In this document: in pieces, positions 1 to 10,774 of the stretch
Numbering within the stretch: the first letter of the stretch is position 1
Layout: each line of letters opens with the position of its first letter
Assembly: GCA_017644185.1 (NCBI GenBank)
Contig: JAEPMA010000015.1
Location: 1,758-65,757 of the forward strand
From: Rhodospirillales bacterium
GTDB lineage: Bacteria; Pseudomonadota; Alphaproteobacteria; Rhodospirillales; Casp-alpha2
DNA length: 64,000 bases
Direction of reading: 5' to 3'
Made by a program: the position numbers and the translations under genes
The notes under the pieces: model-generated
What the model saw: the letters and a program-made list of their open reading frames with translations, nothing else
What the model was told of the DNA's origin: nothing
Databases searched by the model: none

Positions 1-737
1 GGACATGATCGAATTGGCCCGGCAATACGGGCGTTACGGTTATCGGCGGATCGCCGCCATGTTGCGCGATGCAGGATGGCAGTTGAACGACAAGCGGGTC
101 GAACGCCTGTGGCGCCGTGAGGGGCTGAAGGTTCCCATCAAACAGCCGAAGAGAGGCCGGCTGTGGCTCAATTACGGATCATGTAAGCGTCTGCGGCCGC
201 AGCACGTCGATCACGTTTGGTCATATGACTTCGTCCATCATCGAACGGAAAACGGCCGGGCATACAGAACACTGATCATCATCGATGAGTTCAGCCGTGA
301 GTGTCTGGCGATCCGGGTGAAACGCAAACTGAACTCGACGGACGTGATCGACGCGTTGACGGACCTGTTCATCATCCGAGGCGTTCCTGCATTCATCCGA
401 TCTGGCACTGGACCAGAGTTTATCGCGGAAGCCGTCCGGCAATGGATCAAAGCGGTCGGCACACAAACTGCCTACATCGAACCAGGCTCGCCTTGGGAGA
501 ATGGATACTGCGAGAGCTTCAACGCCAGGTTCCGCGATGAGCTTTTGAACGGAGAGATATTCTACACCCTTAAAGAAGCGCAGATCGTCATCGAGCAATG
601 GCGGCGACACTACAACAAGAAGCGGCCACACTCAGCCCTCGGATACAAGCCACCAGCACCAGAAAGCATCATCCCCATGGAAGGAAAACGGATGATGCAC
701 TAACATTCAAACCGGACCAGTCAAAGGGGGCAGGTCA
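1..737 (+). mobile_element. Right part of an IS3-family insertion sequence
   Basis: The window opens inside an IS3-family element; its left end is outside. The transposase frame runs to 703 and is followed by a terminal-repeat-like sequence with the core CAAAGGGGGCAGGTCA ending near 737, the usual form of the right inverted repeat in this IS group. Immediately after it, a tyrosine-recombinase reading frame resumes, so the IS appears to have inserted into or truncated that gene. The exact end and the target duplication cannot be fixed without the left side. Confidence 0.8.
2..703 (+). CDS. IS3-family transposase OrfB, 5'-truncated by window edge, catalytic Asp lost
   Basis: This is an integrase-core (rve) transposase that would catalyse strand transfer of the IS. 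The frame is open to the window edge, so the N-terminus is missing. It has the HTH_21-like segment, then a DDE core: WSYDF carries the first Asp (D75 counted from the ATG at 5) and GYCESFN carries the Glu (E170). At the second Asp position, normally SDNGPEF, the protein reads SGTGPEF, so Gly134 replaces Asp. The 35-residue spacing from Gly134 to Glu170 fits the D35E rule, so the alignment is secure. I infer that this copy is catalytically dead. The C-terminal HYNKKRPHSALGY motif is intact. Confidence 0.9.
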   Translation, partial: DMIELARQYGRYGYRRIAAMLRDAGWQLNDKRVERLWRREGLKVPIKQPKRGRLWLNYGSCKRLRPQHVDHVWSYDFVHHRTENGRAYRTLIIIDEFSRECLAIRVKRKLNSTDVIDALTDLFIIRGVPAFIRSGTGPEFIAEAVRQWIKAVGTQTAYIEPGSPWENGYCESFNARFRDELLNGEIFYTLKEAQIVIEQWRRHYNKKRPHSALGYKPPAPESIIPMEGKRMMH

Positions 738-1175
738 TTGTGCTGGTCTCAGTTCGATAAAGAAAAGAACGAAATTCGGTTGAAGCAGCGAAAGACCGGC
801 AAGTAGGTCTCTACTCCCGTGCTTCCTGAATTACGATCCGCTCTCTAGGCAACTAATATCAGGACCGAACACATCATTTGCAGCGAAGCGACCGGCCAAG
901 CCTATAAGCCGGGTTATTTTCGCCATCTCTTCAAGGAGATCTCGGTCGCTGCGGGCATACAGGGCCTCCAGTTCCGGGACTTGCGGCGGACGGCGATTGT
1001 CCGATTGGGGGAAGCCGGCATCAGCACGGCCGGTATTACCGCGACCTCAGGACACGACATCACACTTTGCGAGCGAATTCTGGAGACCTATATGCCAAGA
1101 AATTCGGACATGGCGCGCGAAGCAATGCGCTCATACCAAGCCTACCGGACCAGAAACGCGCGGAATAATGAATGA
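738..1175 (+). pseudogene. Tyrosine recombinase (phage-type integrase) C-terminal remnant
   Basis: A single frame from the IS edge to 1175 reads as the catalytic half of a tyrosine recombinase. It starts at WSQFDKEKNEIRLKQRKTGK, passes the box II Arg region FRDLRRTA, then SGHD, and ends with ETYMPR carrying the nucleophilic Tyr. Two in-frame TAG codons (804-806 and 846-848) interrupt it, and the N-terminal domain and box I Arg are missing because of the IS. It points toward the 3' end of the tRNA-Lys gene 125 bp downstream, the usual layout of an integrase beside its attachment site. It is almost certainly non-functional unless amber codons are read through. Confidence 0.85.
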
Positions 1176-1199
1176 CGTGCGCGAGAACAAGTGCAGACC

Positions 1200-1240
1200 G
1201 AAAGTTGGAAGCGGAGTTGGAAACAGCGGAAAAGTTGGAA
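1200..1240 (+). repeat. Short GTTGGAA direct repeats near the presumed attachment site
   Basis: GTTGGAA occurs three times within about 37 bp, two of the copies inside the longer AAAGTTGGAAG. It lies between the integrase remnant and the tRNA 3' end. Arm-type integrase or excisionase binding sites often look like this, but the assignment is inference. Confidence 0.35.
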
Positions 1241-1300
1241 GTGGTTCCCGCGTTCTCTGCGAACATCCGCCCTATAAACCACACAAACCTGCGAGAAATT

Positions 1301-1376
<76 letters not shown>

Positions 1377-1524
1377 CCAATAACGGCCGGGTCATCGAAA
1401 ATGCCCTGCCTGTCTTGGAGAGCGGCGGATATAGCAAACCCCGCCCCGTCCCGCAAGACGCCATCGCTGACCTACGAAATCATCGGCAGGACGGCCGTAA
1501 GGGCATCACGGAACGATGCGCCGG

Positions 1525-2670
1525 CTAAAGTCCCTCGGCCTCGCCGCGGCGGCCGACGGGGACATCCCTGTGCACGCCGACCCCGATCACCAACCCGAAA
1601 CCGATCATCAGCGTCAGCATCACCGTGCCCCCATAACTGACCAGCGGCAGCGGCACGCCTACCACCGGGATCAGACCTGTCACCATGGCGATGTTGATGA
1701 ACACATACAGGAAGAACGTCGTCGTGACCCCGCCGGCCACAAGCCGGCCGAACTGGTTACGGGACTTAATGGCGATGATGATGCCGTACGTCACGATCAA
1801 CGCATAAAGGACGATCAGCGCAAGCCCACCGACCAGACCGAATTCCTCGGCCAGCATGGTGAAAATGAAGTCGGTCTGCATCTCGGGGAGGAAGTGCAAG
1901 TGACTCTGCGGGCCTTGCATAAAGCCCTTGCCCATCAATCCCCCCGACCCAAGCGCGATCTTTGACTGAATAATGTGATACCCCGCCCCGAGCGGATCGT
2001 TTTCGGGGTTGAGGAAGGTCAGCACGCGCTTTTTCTGATACCCGTGAAGGAACTGCCACGCGATGGGCGCCGCCGCCAGCGCGCCGACACCGACGAGTGC
2101 GAATTTCCAGAGCCTGACCCCCGCCAGGAACAGAACTGCGCCCCCCGTCATCGCCACCATGATCGCGGTCCCCAGATCCGGCTGGCGCAGGATCAGAATG
2201 GTCGGCGCGATGATCAGCGCGATGGGTACGATGAGCCGCGTGATGGAGCCGATATCTTCGATGGCACTCGCGTTGTAGTAACGCGCCAACGCGAGCACGA
2301 GGAAGATCTTCATCAATTCGGATGGTTGAATGTTGACGAAGCCGAGCGACAGCCAGCGTTGCGCCCCCATGCCGACATAGCCCGCCACCTCGACCGCCAC
2401 CAACAGGCCGAGCGCCATGAAGTAGAGGACGTACGCGTATCTGAGCCAAATCCGGATATTAACGGTGGCGACGACGATCATCACACCCACGGCGAAGGCG
2501 AACCGCAACATCTGCCGTTCCGCCCAGGGGTTCAGGCTGCCCTCGGCGGCGGAATACAACATCGCGAACCCGACCGCGGCGACCGTCGAAATCAACAGAA
2601 TCAACAGCCAGTTGATGGAAATCAGCTTGCGGCCGAGCGTCAGTTCGGGGGTCGAGAGACCGGAACGCAT
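1525..2670 (-). CDS. rodA: Rod-shape-determining peptidoglycan polymerase RodA
   Basis: SEDS-family glycosyltransferase that polymerises lipid II into glycan strands during cell elongation, in the inner membrane with PBP2. The 381-residue protein is strongly hydrophobic, with about ten membrane segments, and has the SEDS signatures QPDLGTA in the central loop and the C-terminal GVPLPLVSYGG motif. Its ATG shares one base with the stop of mrdA (TGATG), so translation is probably coupled. It is the last gene of the mreB-mreC-mreD-mrdA-rodA cluster. No terminator-like hairpin with a T tract was seen in the 148 bp before the tRNA gene. Confidence 0.97.
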   Translation of the reverse strand: MRSGLSTPELTLGRKLISINWLLILLISTVAAVGFAMLYSAAEGSLNPWAERQMLRFAFAVGVMIVVATVNIRIWLRYAYVLYFMALGLLVAVEVAGYVGMGAQRWLSLGFVNIQPSELMKIFLVLALARYYNASAIEDIGSITRLIVPIALIIAPTILILRQPDLGTAIMVAMTGGAVLFLAGVRLWKFALVGVGALAAAPIAWQFLHGYQKKRVLTFLNPENDPLGAGYHIIQSKIALGSGGLMGKGFMQGPQSHLHFLPEMQTDFIFTMLAEEFGLVGGLALIVLYALIVTYGIIIAIKSRNQFGRLVAGGVTTTFFLYVFINIAMVTGLIPVVGVPLPLVSYGGTVMLTLMIGFGLVIGVGVHRDVPVGRRGEAEGL

Positions 2671-4622
2671 CAGCCGCCTCCCTCGCCGCGATCCGCGACC
2701 TCGGTGGGCGCCTGACCATCGGACGAGGCGTCGGCGGTTTCGCTCTTCCCATTGCGCGGCCGGTCGTCATAGGCGATCGGCAGACCCGGACCGGCGGAAC
2801 GGCGATTGTACGCTTCTATCAGAACGTCGCGCGCAATCGGCGCCGCGGTGGACGAGCCACCGCCCCCGTGCTCGACCACCACCGAGATTGCGTACCGCGG
2901 GTTTTCGACAGGTGCGAAACCGACGAACAAAGCATGGTCACGGTACTTCCACGGGAGATCCTCGTTCTTACGCACGCCCTGCTCGCGTTCCAGTTTGGAG
3001 ATCCGGCGCACCTGCACGGTGCCGGTCTTGCCGGCCATCGGGAAGCCCTCTATCCCGGTTTCCGATCGCCGCGCCGTACCGGTCGGATGATTGACGACCC
3101 GATCCATCGCTTCGGTGACGATCCCCAGATGACCTGGTGGGATGTTCATCGACGGCACATCGGACGGCTGGCGCGGCCCACCGGCATTGCCGCCAATGGC
3201 GCGTGTCAGGTGTGGCGTGATCGCCCGCCCCCCATTTGCCAGCCGCGCCGTCATCAGCGCCATCTGCAAGGGCGTCAAAAGAACAAACCCCTGACCGATC
3301 CCGGCGATTACCGTCTCGCCCTGATGCCAGGGTTCGTCGCGGGTCGCCCTTTTCCAGTCGCGGGTCGGGATCAAGCCGCCCTGCTCACCCGGCAGATCAA
3401 TACCGGTCGGCGCATCGAGGCCGAACTTCCTAGCGGTGGCAGCGATACGGTCGATCCCCGTCCGTTTCGCAATCTCATAGAAATAAACATCGCAGCTCTC
3501 GGTGATCGCCTCCATCGCGTCGACGAATCCGTGACCATGGCGCTTCCAACAGTGGAACTTGGCGTCTCCCAGTTCGTACTCCCCCGAACAATGAATCTTT
3601 TGGTCAGGGGAGATCACACCTTTCTCCAAAGCCGCCAAGAGGACCATCATCTTGAAGGTGGAACCGGGGGAATAAACGCCAGCGATCGACTTGTTGATCA
3701 GGGGGGAACGCTCATTGTTGACGAGCTGCTGCCATTCGCCGGAACTCAAACCCCGATTGAAATCGTTCGAGTCGTAACTCGGGTTGGACACCATCGCCAG
3801 CACATCACCGTTGCGCACATCCATCACCACGACCGATGCGCTTTCCTGGCCAAGACGTTTGGCGATGTATTCCTGCAGCCCCATGTCGAGCGTCAGCATC
3901 ACCTCGGCGCCCGGCTGGCCCTCGCGGCGGCTAAGTTCGCGGATCATCCGGCCGAACGCGTTGACCTCGACTTCCGAGCTGCCGCCGGTTCCCCGCAAAT
4001 CCAGATCGTGGACCTTTTCGATCCCCGCGCGGCCGACACGGAAACCCGGCAATTTCAACAACGGGTCCTCGTCGAGATCTTTTTCGGAGACCGCCGCAAC
4101 ATAGCCCAGAACATGCGCCGCCTCGGGGCCGTAGGGATAGCGCCGACTGCGGCCAACGTCGATCATCAGCCCTGGCAAGTCCGGGGCGTTGATCTCGATC
4201 CGGGCGACCTCCGACCAGCTCAGGTTCTCCTTCAACGTGACCGGCACGAAGGCCCGGTTGCGCCGCACCTCGCGCACGATCCGGCGGCGGTCGCTCTCGG
4301 TCAGCGTCACGATCTTCTGAACGTGGGCCAGTACTTCCTCAATCTCGCTCCCCTTCACATCTTCGGGAACGAGCTGAAGCCTGTAATTCTGCTGGTTCTC
4401 GGCAAGCGGACGGCCGAAGCGATCAATGATCCTGCCCCTCGGCGGTGCCAACAGGCGCAGGTTGATCCGGTTCTCGTCGGCGAGCGTCGCGTAGCGGTCG
4501 GCCTCGACCACTTGAAGATAGTAAAGCCGGCCGCAGAGTGCCGTCAGCAGAACCGCCTTGCCGCCCGCGAGCATTGCGGCGCGGCGCGTGAATATCTTGT
4601 GGCGGTCGGGATCTCTGTTCAT
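2670..4622 (-). CDS. mrdA: Penicillin-binding protein 2 (peptidoglycan D,D-transpeptidase)
   Basis: Class B penicillin-binding protein that cross-links peptidoglycan with RodA in the elongasome. It is 650 residues with an N-terminal anchor (about residues 15-36), a dimerisation domain beginning at PPRGRIIDRFGRPLA, and a transpeptidase domain. The catalytic motifs are in order: STFK with Ser321, SCD at 376-378 and KTG at 532-534. An acidic, low-complexity tail follows residue 620. The gene starts 3 bp after mreD and overlaps rodA by one base, consistent with a single transcription unit. Confidence 0.97.
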   Translation of the reverse strand: MNRDPDRHKIFTRRAAMLAGGKAVLLTALCGRLYYLQVVEADRYATLADENRINLRLLAPPRGRIIDRFGRPLAENQQNYRLQLVPEDVKGSEIEEVLAHVQKIVTLTESDRRRIVREVRRNRAFVPVTLKENLSWSEVARIEINAPDLPGLMIDVGRSRRYPYGPEAAHVLGYVAAVSEKDLDEDPLLKLPGFRVGRAGIEKVHDLDLRGTGGSSEVEVNAFGRMIRELSRREGQPGAEVMLTLDMGLQEYIAKRLGQESASVVVMDVRNGDVLAMVSNPSYDSNDFNRGLSSGEWQQLVNNERSPLINKSIAGVYSPGSTFKMMVLLAALEKGVISPDQKIHCSGEYELGDAKFHCWKRHGHGFVDAMEAITESCDVYFYEIAKRTGIDRIAATARKFGLDAPTGIDLPGEQGGLIPTRDWKRATRDEPWHQGETVIAGIGQGFVLLTPLQMALMTARLANGGRAITPHLTRAIGGNAGGPRQPSDVPSMNIPPGHLGIVTEAMDRVVNHPTGTARRSETGIEGFPMAGKTGTVQVRRISKLEREQGVRKNEDLPWKYRDHALFVGFAPVENPRYAISVVVEHGGGGSSTAAPIARDVLIEAYNRRSAGPGLPIAYDDRPRNGKSETADASSDGQAPTEVADRGEGGG

Positions 4623-4625
4623 ACC

Positions 4626-5141
4626 CTATTCCACCTGCAGAAAGGCTTGTTGCCAGCGGGTGAACATCCAAGACAGCACAGGGAAAATCGCGACCGTGAG
4701 ACCGAACTGGTAAAGCGCAGTGCGCGCGTGGATGAATTCACCCGCGACGACGGAGAGCACGACCCATTCCATCGCCAGCGCGCCCGCAGCCACGAACACG
4801 AACCCGATCCATACGATAACGAACGACTTCCCGAAAAAGAACGACCGCTGCGCCAATGCCGCGCCCTGCACCATTAAAAAGATCAAAGCGCTCACCCCCA
4901 CCGGCAGACCCGACAGGAAATCATGCAACAATCCGATCAGGAACACCGCCGCGGACGGCATCAGGTCAGGACGATAGACAGCCCAGAAATAAATCCCGAT
5001 CATCGGCAGAAGAGGCGCGACCTGCGCGAACCCTGGAATGTGAAACGGGATCGCCCCGATGACCAAAAGAATGAACGTGAGCGCGAACGGCGTCAGGTCC
5101 CGGGCAAACTTGTCTACGCGGTGCCAGAATGTCGGTTTCAT
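4626..5141 (-). CDS. mreD: Rod shape-determining protein MreD
   Basis: Small inner-membrane protein of the Rod complex, 171 residues with five or six predicted membrane segments. Sequence conservation is low in this family, and the call rests on the hydropathy profile and its exact position between mreC and mrdA. The ATG is preceded by a GGGAG-type ribosome site. The gap to mreC upstream is 9 bp and to mrdA downstream 3 bp, so it lies inside the operon. Confidence 0.92.
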   Translation of the reverse strand: MKPTFWHRVDKFARDLTPFALTFILLVIGAIPFHIPGFAQVAPLLPMIGIYFWAVYRPDLMPSAAVFLIGLLHDFLSGLPVGVSALIFLMVQGAALAQRSFFFGKSFVIVWIGFVFVAAGALAMEWVVLSVVAGEFIHARTALYQFGLTVAIFPVLSWMFTRWQQAFLQVE

Positions 5142-5150
5142 CGCTCCCGC

Positions 5151-6026
5151 CTACCTCGACTTCTCGGTCCGGCCGGCCTTGAACTCGATAATACCGTCGA
5201 GACCGTAATCCAGGGCCTGCACCACCTCGAGCCGGGCCGGATCGACGAACGGCTCGACCTCGATACCGCTCTCGCCAACGACGCTGACAACACCGACCGG
5301 CAGGCCCGCGGGCAACGCGCCGCCATGCCCCGACGTCACGATGCGGTCGCCCGGCGCCGCCACCACGTCAGGGGGCAGATGCACGAGGCGCAACGTCTCG
5401 CCGTTGGTGCCGGCGACGACACCCCGGACCCGCGAACTTTCGATGACGACCGGAACACGGGAGTTCAAATCCGAAAGCAGCAGCAATCTGGAAGACCTGA
5501 GGCCCACTTCCTGCACGCGCCCGACAAGCCCGGCCCCGGTGATCACCGCCTGGCCCTTGCGCACCCCGTCCCTCGAGCCTGCGTTCAGGATCATCGTCCG
5601 GGCAAACGCGCCCCCGGAATCACCGATGACACGCGCCGAGATATGTTTGGTGTCGGGGGCGGGCACGAAATTCAGCAGTTCGCGGAGCGCCTTGTTCTCG
5701 GTTTCCAGCTTGCGGGCGATGGCCTGCCACTGCAGAAGCCGGTCCTGCCCGGCGCGAAGGCGGGCATTCTCCTCGCGGAGTGCCAGCAAGGTCTTGCCCT
5801 CGCCGATCATATCGTGGGCGACATCGAGCGGACGTGACACCGCATCCAATATCGGCGCCACCGCGTCGGTGACATGCGCGCGGGCGCGTTCAAACGCCGC
5901 CGGCTCCATTTTTCCGACGAGCATAAGCGCTGCCGCTGTCACGATCAGGCCGATATACGCAAACCGCTGCGCAAATGTTCTGACCGGCGCGGCGATGCGG
6001 CTGATGGAACGTTCGCGGTCGTTCAA
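5151..6026 (-). CDS. mreC: Rod shape-determining protein MreC
   Basis: Periplasmic scaffold of the elongasome that links MreB and MreD to PBP2. The 291-residue protein has a short cytoplasmic N-terminus, one membrane anchor (about residues 24-42), a coiled-coil stretch (about 70-110, rich in leucine and glutamate) and the beta-rich MreC domain with GLVGRV and IVTSGHGG-type turns. The best start is a TTG at 6026, since no ATG or GTG with a better ribosome site precedes the anchor. The 125-bp gap from mreB is the widest in the operon and holds no terminator. Confidence 0.94.
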   Translation of the reverse strand: MNDRERSISRIAAPVRTFAQRFAYIGLIVTAAALMLVGKMEPAAFERARAHVTDAVAPILDAVSRPLDVAHDMIGEGKTLLALREENARLRAGQDRLLQWQAIARKLETENKALRELLNFVPAPDTKHISARVIGDSGGAFARTMILNAGSRDGVRKGQAVITGAGLVGRVQEVGLRSSRLLLLSDLNSRVPVVIESSRVRGVVAGTNGETLRLVHLPPDVVAAPGDRIVTSGHGGALPAGLPVGVVSVVGESGIEVEPFVDPARLEVVQALDYGLDGIIEFKAGRTEKSR

Positions 6027-6151
6027 ACCGTATCACCCAGTCTTCGCGTTGATGCCCAGGTATCGCGGCCGAACCGCGAAGGTCATCCGGCCACAGTAAA
6101 ATACGTCAACCTGACCACTGCATGACGGCCTGCCGGCATATGCCGCCGGGA

Positions 6152-7222
<1,071 letters not shown>

Positions 7223-7271
7223 TCATCGAATCCGACACCCTCGCGTTTATAGGAAACGGCGCGCTTCATTA

Positions 7272-8828
7272 CTAGGCCGAAAGCGCTTCCGGGGCGGTTT
7301 TTTGTCTTTTTACCAATAGTTTGTTCAAAGCCATGATATAGGCGCGGCAGCTCGCGACCAGGGTGTCCGTGTCGGCGGCCATGCCGTTGACGGTGCGGCC
7401 GTCCTCTTCAAGACGTACCGACACCTCGGCCTGCGCGTCTGTGCCCTCGGTCACAGCATGCACCTGATAGAGCTGCAGGCGCGCATTGTGCGGGAACAGC
7501 GTCTTGATGCAGTTGAACGCCGCGTCCACCGGGCCGTCGCCGGTGGCGTCGCAGGACTTCTCGTCACCAAGGATTCGCATGGTCATCGCCGCCTTGGGGG
7601 GCGTGTGGACCGTGCCGCAATTGACCTCCAGCGATACCAGCGACAATGCCTCTTCGACGCCCGAGCCCTGATCGTCGATTAAAGCGATGATGTCTTCGTC
7701 GAAGACTTCTTTTTTCAGATCCGCCAGGTCCTTGAAGCGCTTGAACGCCGATTGGAGCGCGTTGTCGCCCAGGTCGTAGCCCAGATCGCGGGCCTTTTCC
7801 TTGAACGCGTGGCGGCCGGAATGCTTGCCCAGCACGATGTTGGATTTCGTAAGGCCGACCGATTCCGGGGTCATGATCTCGTACGTCGCGGCGTTCTTTA
7901 AAACCCCATCCTGGTGGATACCGCTCTCGTGCGCAAAAGCGTTGGCGCCGACGATGGCTTTATTCGGCTGCACCTGAAAGCCGGTAATCGACGACAACAG
8001 ACGCGACGCCTTCATGATGTGTTCGGTGACGATGTTGGTCGTATAGGGCATGACGTCGGCACGGGTGCGGAGCGCCATGACAATCTCTTCCATCGACGCG
8101 TTCCCGGCGCGTTCGCCAATACCGTTAATTGTGCATTCGACCTGGCGTGCGCCCGCCTTCACAGCCGCCAAAGAGTTCGCGACGGCGAGGCCTAAGTCAT
8201 TGTGGCAATGGACGGAAATGATCGCCTTGTCGATATTGGGGACGCGGTTCATCAGCATGTCGATCAACGCACCGAACTCGTCCGGAACCGCGTACCCGAC
8301 CGTATCGGGGATGTTGATGGTGCCGGCGCCGGCATCGATGGCGCTTTCGACGCAGCGGCAGAGGAAATCGTGCTCGGTCCGCGAACCGTCTTCGGGCGAC
8401 CACTCGACGTCGTCGGTGTGGGACCGCGCGTGGCTGACGCTGTCGATGACGGCCTGGTGGACGTCTTCCGGGTCCATCTGAAGTTTGAATTTCATATGCA
8501 GCGGCGAGGTCGAGATAAACGTGTGGATGCGCTTGCGTTCGGCCGGCTTCAGCGCTTCGGCGGCGCGGTCGATATCGCCCTTGGTGGCGCGCGAAAGCCC
8601 GCAGATCGCCGGACCTTTGACCGATTTCGCAATCTCGTTGACGGCTTCGAAATCCCCTTCGGAGGCGATCGGGAAACCGGCCTCGATTACGTCGACGCCC
8701 ATCGCCGCCAAGGCCTCGGCAATGCGCAGCTTTTCTTCCAGGTTCATCGAGCAGCCGGGCGATTGCTCGCCGTCGCGAAGGGTCGTGTCGAAGATGACGA
8801 CGCGGTCTTTATCCATGTTATCAGCCAT
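7272..8828 (-). CDS. leuA: 2-isopropylmalate synthase
   Basis: First committed step of leucine synthesis: acetyl-CoA plus 2-oxoisovalerate to 2-isopropylmalate. The 518-residue protein has the DRE-TIM-metallolyase barrel with FDTTLRDGEQSPG at residues 13-25, the metal-binding HCHNDLG motif, and a C-terminal LeuA regulatory domain (about residues 390-505) that mediates leucine feedback in this family. It follows ilvC on the same strand after a 300-bp gap with a terminator and repeats, so it is probably transcribed separately. No leader peptide rich in leucine codons was seen upstream. Confidence 0.97.
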   Translation of the reverse strand: MADNMDKDRVVIFDTTLRDGEQSPGCSMNLEEKLRIAEALAAMGVDVIEAGFPIASEGDFEAVNEIAKSVKGPAICGLSRATKGDIDRAAEALKPAERKRIHTFISTSPLHMKFKLQMDPEDVHQAVIDSVSHARSHTDDVEWSPEDGSRTEHDFLCRCVESAIDAGAGTINIPDTVGYAVPDEFGALIDMLMNRVPNIDKAIISVHCHNDLGLAVANSLAAVKAGARQVECTINGIGERAGNASMEEIVMALRTRADVMPYTTNIVTEHIMKASRLLSSITGFQVQPNKAIVGANAFAHESGIHQDGVLKNAATYEIMTPESVGLTKSNIVLGKHSGRHAFKEKARDLGYDLGDNALQSAFKRFKDLADLKKEVFDEDIIALIDDQGSGVEEALSLVSLEVNCGTVHTPPKAAMTMRILGDEKSCDATGDGPVDAAFNCIKTLFPHNARLQLYQVHAVTEGTDAQAEVSVRLEEDGRTVNGMAADTDTLVASCRAYIMALNKLLVKRQKTAPEALSA

Positions 8829-8948
8829 GGCGCACCTCTCATTCGTCCGAAAGCGGGACAGTTCCTCACGCGGACAGTGTCATGATTGCGTTTCCATAAG
8901 CTTAACGCCCCAAAACGCAAGGAAAAAGGCGCGATTTTGCTAATTCAG

Positions 8949-9047
8949 CCCCCTCACCCGGCGCGCAAGTGCGCCACCCTCTCCCGCGGGAGAGGGATAT
9001 CGGTACAGGGCCCCTTCTCCCAATAGGAGACGGACAGGTTGAGGGGC
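8949..9047. repeat. Dispersed GC-rich palindromic repeat, family A (copy 1)
   Basis: The element opens with CCCCCTCACCC and closes with GGTTGAGGGG, with inner arms CCCTCTCCC/GGGAGAGGG and a variable CGGCGCGCAAGTGCGCC hairpin. The same architecture recurs near 14755, 29086, 36605 and 45640. It lies between the ilvC terminator and leuA. Confidence 0.75.
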
Positions 9048-9054
9048 GCAAACG

Positions 9055-9085
9055 AGAAACGGCCCCGGGGAACCGGGGCCGCTTT
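9055..9085 (-). terminator. Rho-independent terminator downstream of ilvC
   Basis: On the minus strand GCGGCCCCGG-TTCC-CCGGGGCCG forms a strong hairpin followed by TTTCTCGTTT. It lies 48 bp past the ilvC stop and would end the ilvB-ilvN-ilvC transcript. Confidence 0.75.
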
Positions 9086-9095
9086 CACATTAACG

Positions 9096-9123
9096 CTGGG
9101 TCCCCGCTTTCGCGGGGATGACG
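9096..9123. repeat. Short palindromic repeat, family B (CGTCATCCCCGC type)
   Basis: On the minus strand it reads CGTCATCCCCGC-GAAA-GCGGGGACCC, a perfect-stem member of the widespread GTCATCCC repeat group. Longer relatives occur at 25665, 41126 and 41929. Confidence 0.7.
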
Positions 9124-9132
9124 CCTTCGGCG

Positions 9133-10200
<1,068 letters not shown>

Positions 10201-10222
10201 TCAGAATTCGGTTGGTGGGGTT

Positions 10223-10735
10223 TTACAGCCCCTCCGTCCCCCGGGCAATGGCGGCGACGCCGGTCCGGGAAATGTCAGCGAGGCCCAATGGCCGCATCAG
10301 GTCGATGAAAGCGTTCAGCTTGCCGGTATCGCCGACGATTTCGAAGACGAAGCTCTCGTTCGTGCTGTCGACCACGCGGGCACGGAAAATATCGGCAATG
10401 CGCAGGCTTTCGACACGCTTGTCACCGGTCCCGACGACCTTCACCAAAGCCAGTTCACGTTCGACATGCGGGCCGTCGAGCGTCAGGTCGGAAACCTTGT
10501 GAATAGGGACCAGGCGGCCGAGCTGCGCCTTGATCTGTTCGATGATCATCTCCGTACCGGACGTCACGATGGTGATCCGCGAGATAGCTTTTTCGATATC
10601 GACTTCCGCGACCGTCAGGCTTTCGATGTTGTAGCCGCGCCCGGAAAACAACCCGATGACGCGTGCGAGCACGCCGGGTTCGTTGTCCACAAGAACCGAG
10701 ATGGTGTGGAAGTTGATTTGCTGTTCGATTGTCAT
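10223..10735 (-). CDS. ilvN: Acetolactate synthase small (regulatory) subunit
   Basis: Regulatory subunit that activates the large subunit and confers valine feedback. The 170-residue protein has an N-terminal ACT domain (ISVLVDNEPGVLARVIGLFSG, about residues 10-80) and the C-terminal small-subunit domain. It lies 40 bp after ilvB on the same strand and 70 bp before ilvC, so the three are almost certainly one operon. Length and domain order match the IlvH/IlvN family of alphaproteobacteria. Confidence 0.97.
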   Translation of the reverse strand: MTIEQQINFHTISVLVDNEPGVLARVIGLFSGRGYNIESLTVAEVDIEKAISRITIVTSGTEMIIEQIKAQLGRLVPIHKVSDLTLDGPHVERELALVKVVGTGDKRVESLRIADIFRARVVDSTNESFVFEIVGDTGKLNAFIDLMRPLGLADISRTGVAAIARGTEGL

Positions 10736-10774
10736 GCTTCTGTTCCTTGATTGAAAGAGTTGGCCAACGTCCGG

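Noticed and set aside
2868-4877. Long plus-strand frame of over 660 codons opposite mrdA
   Set aside because: It is the antisense shadow of the GC-rich mrdA and mreD genes, is rich in His, Arg and Gln and has no protein-like pattern.
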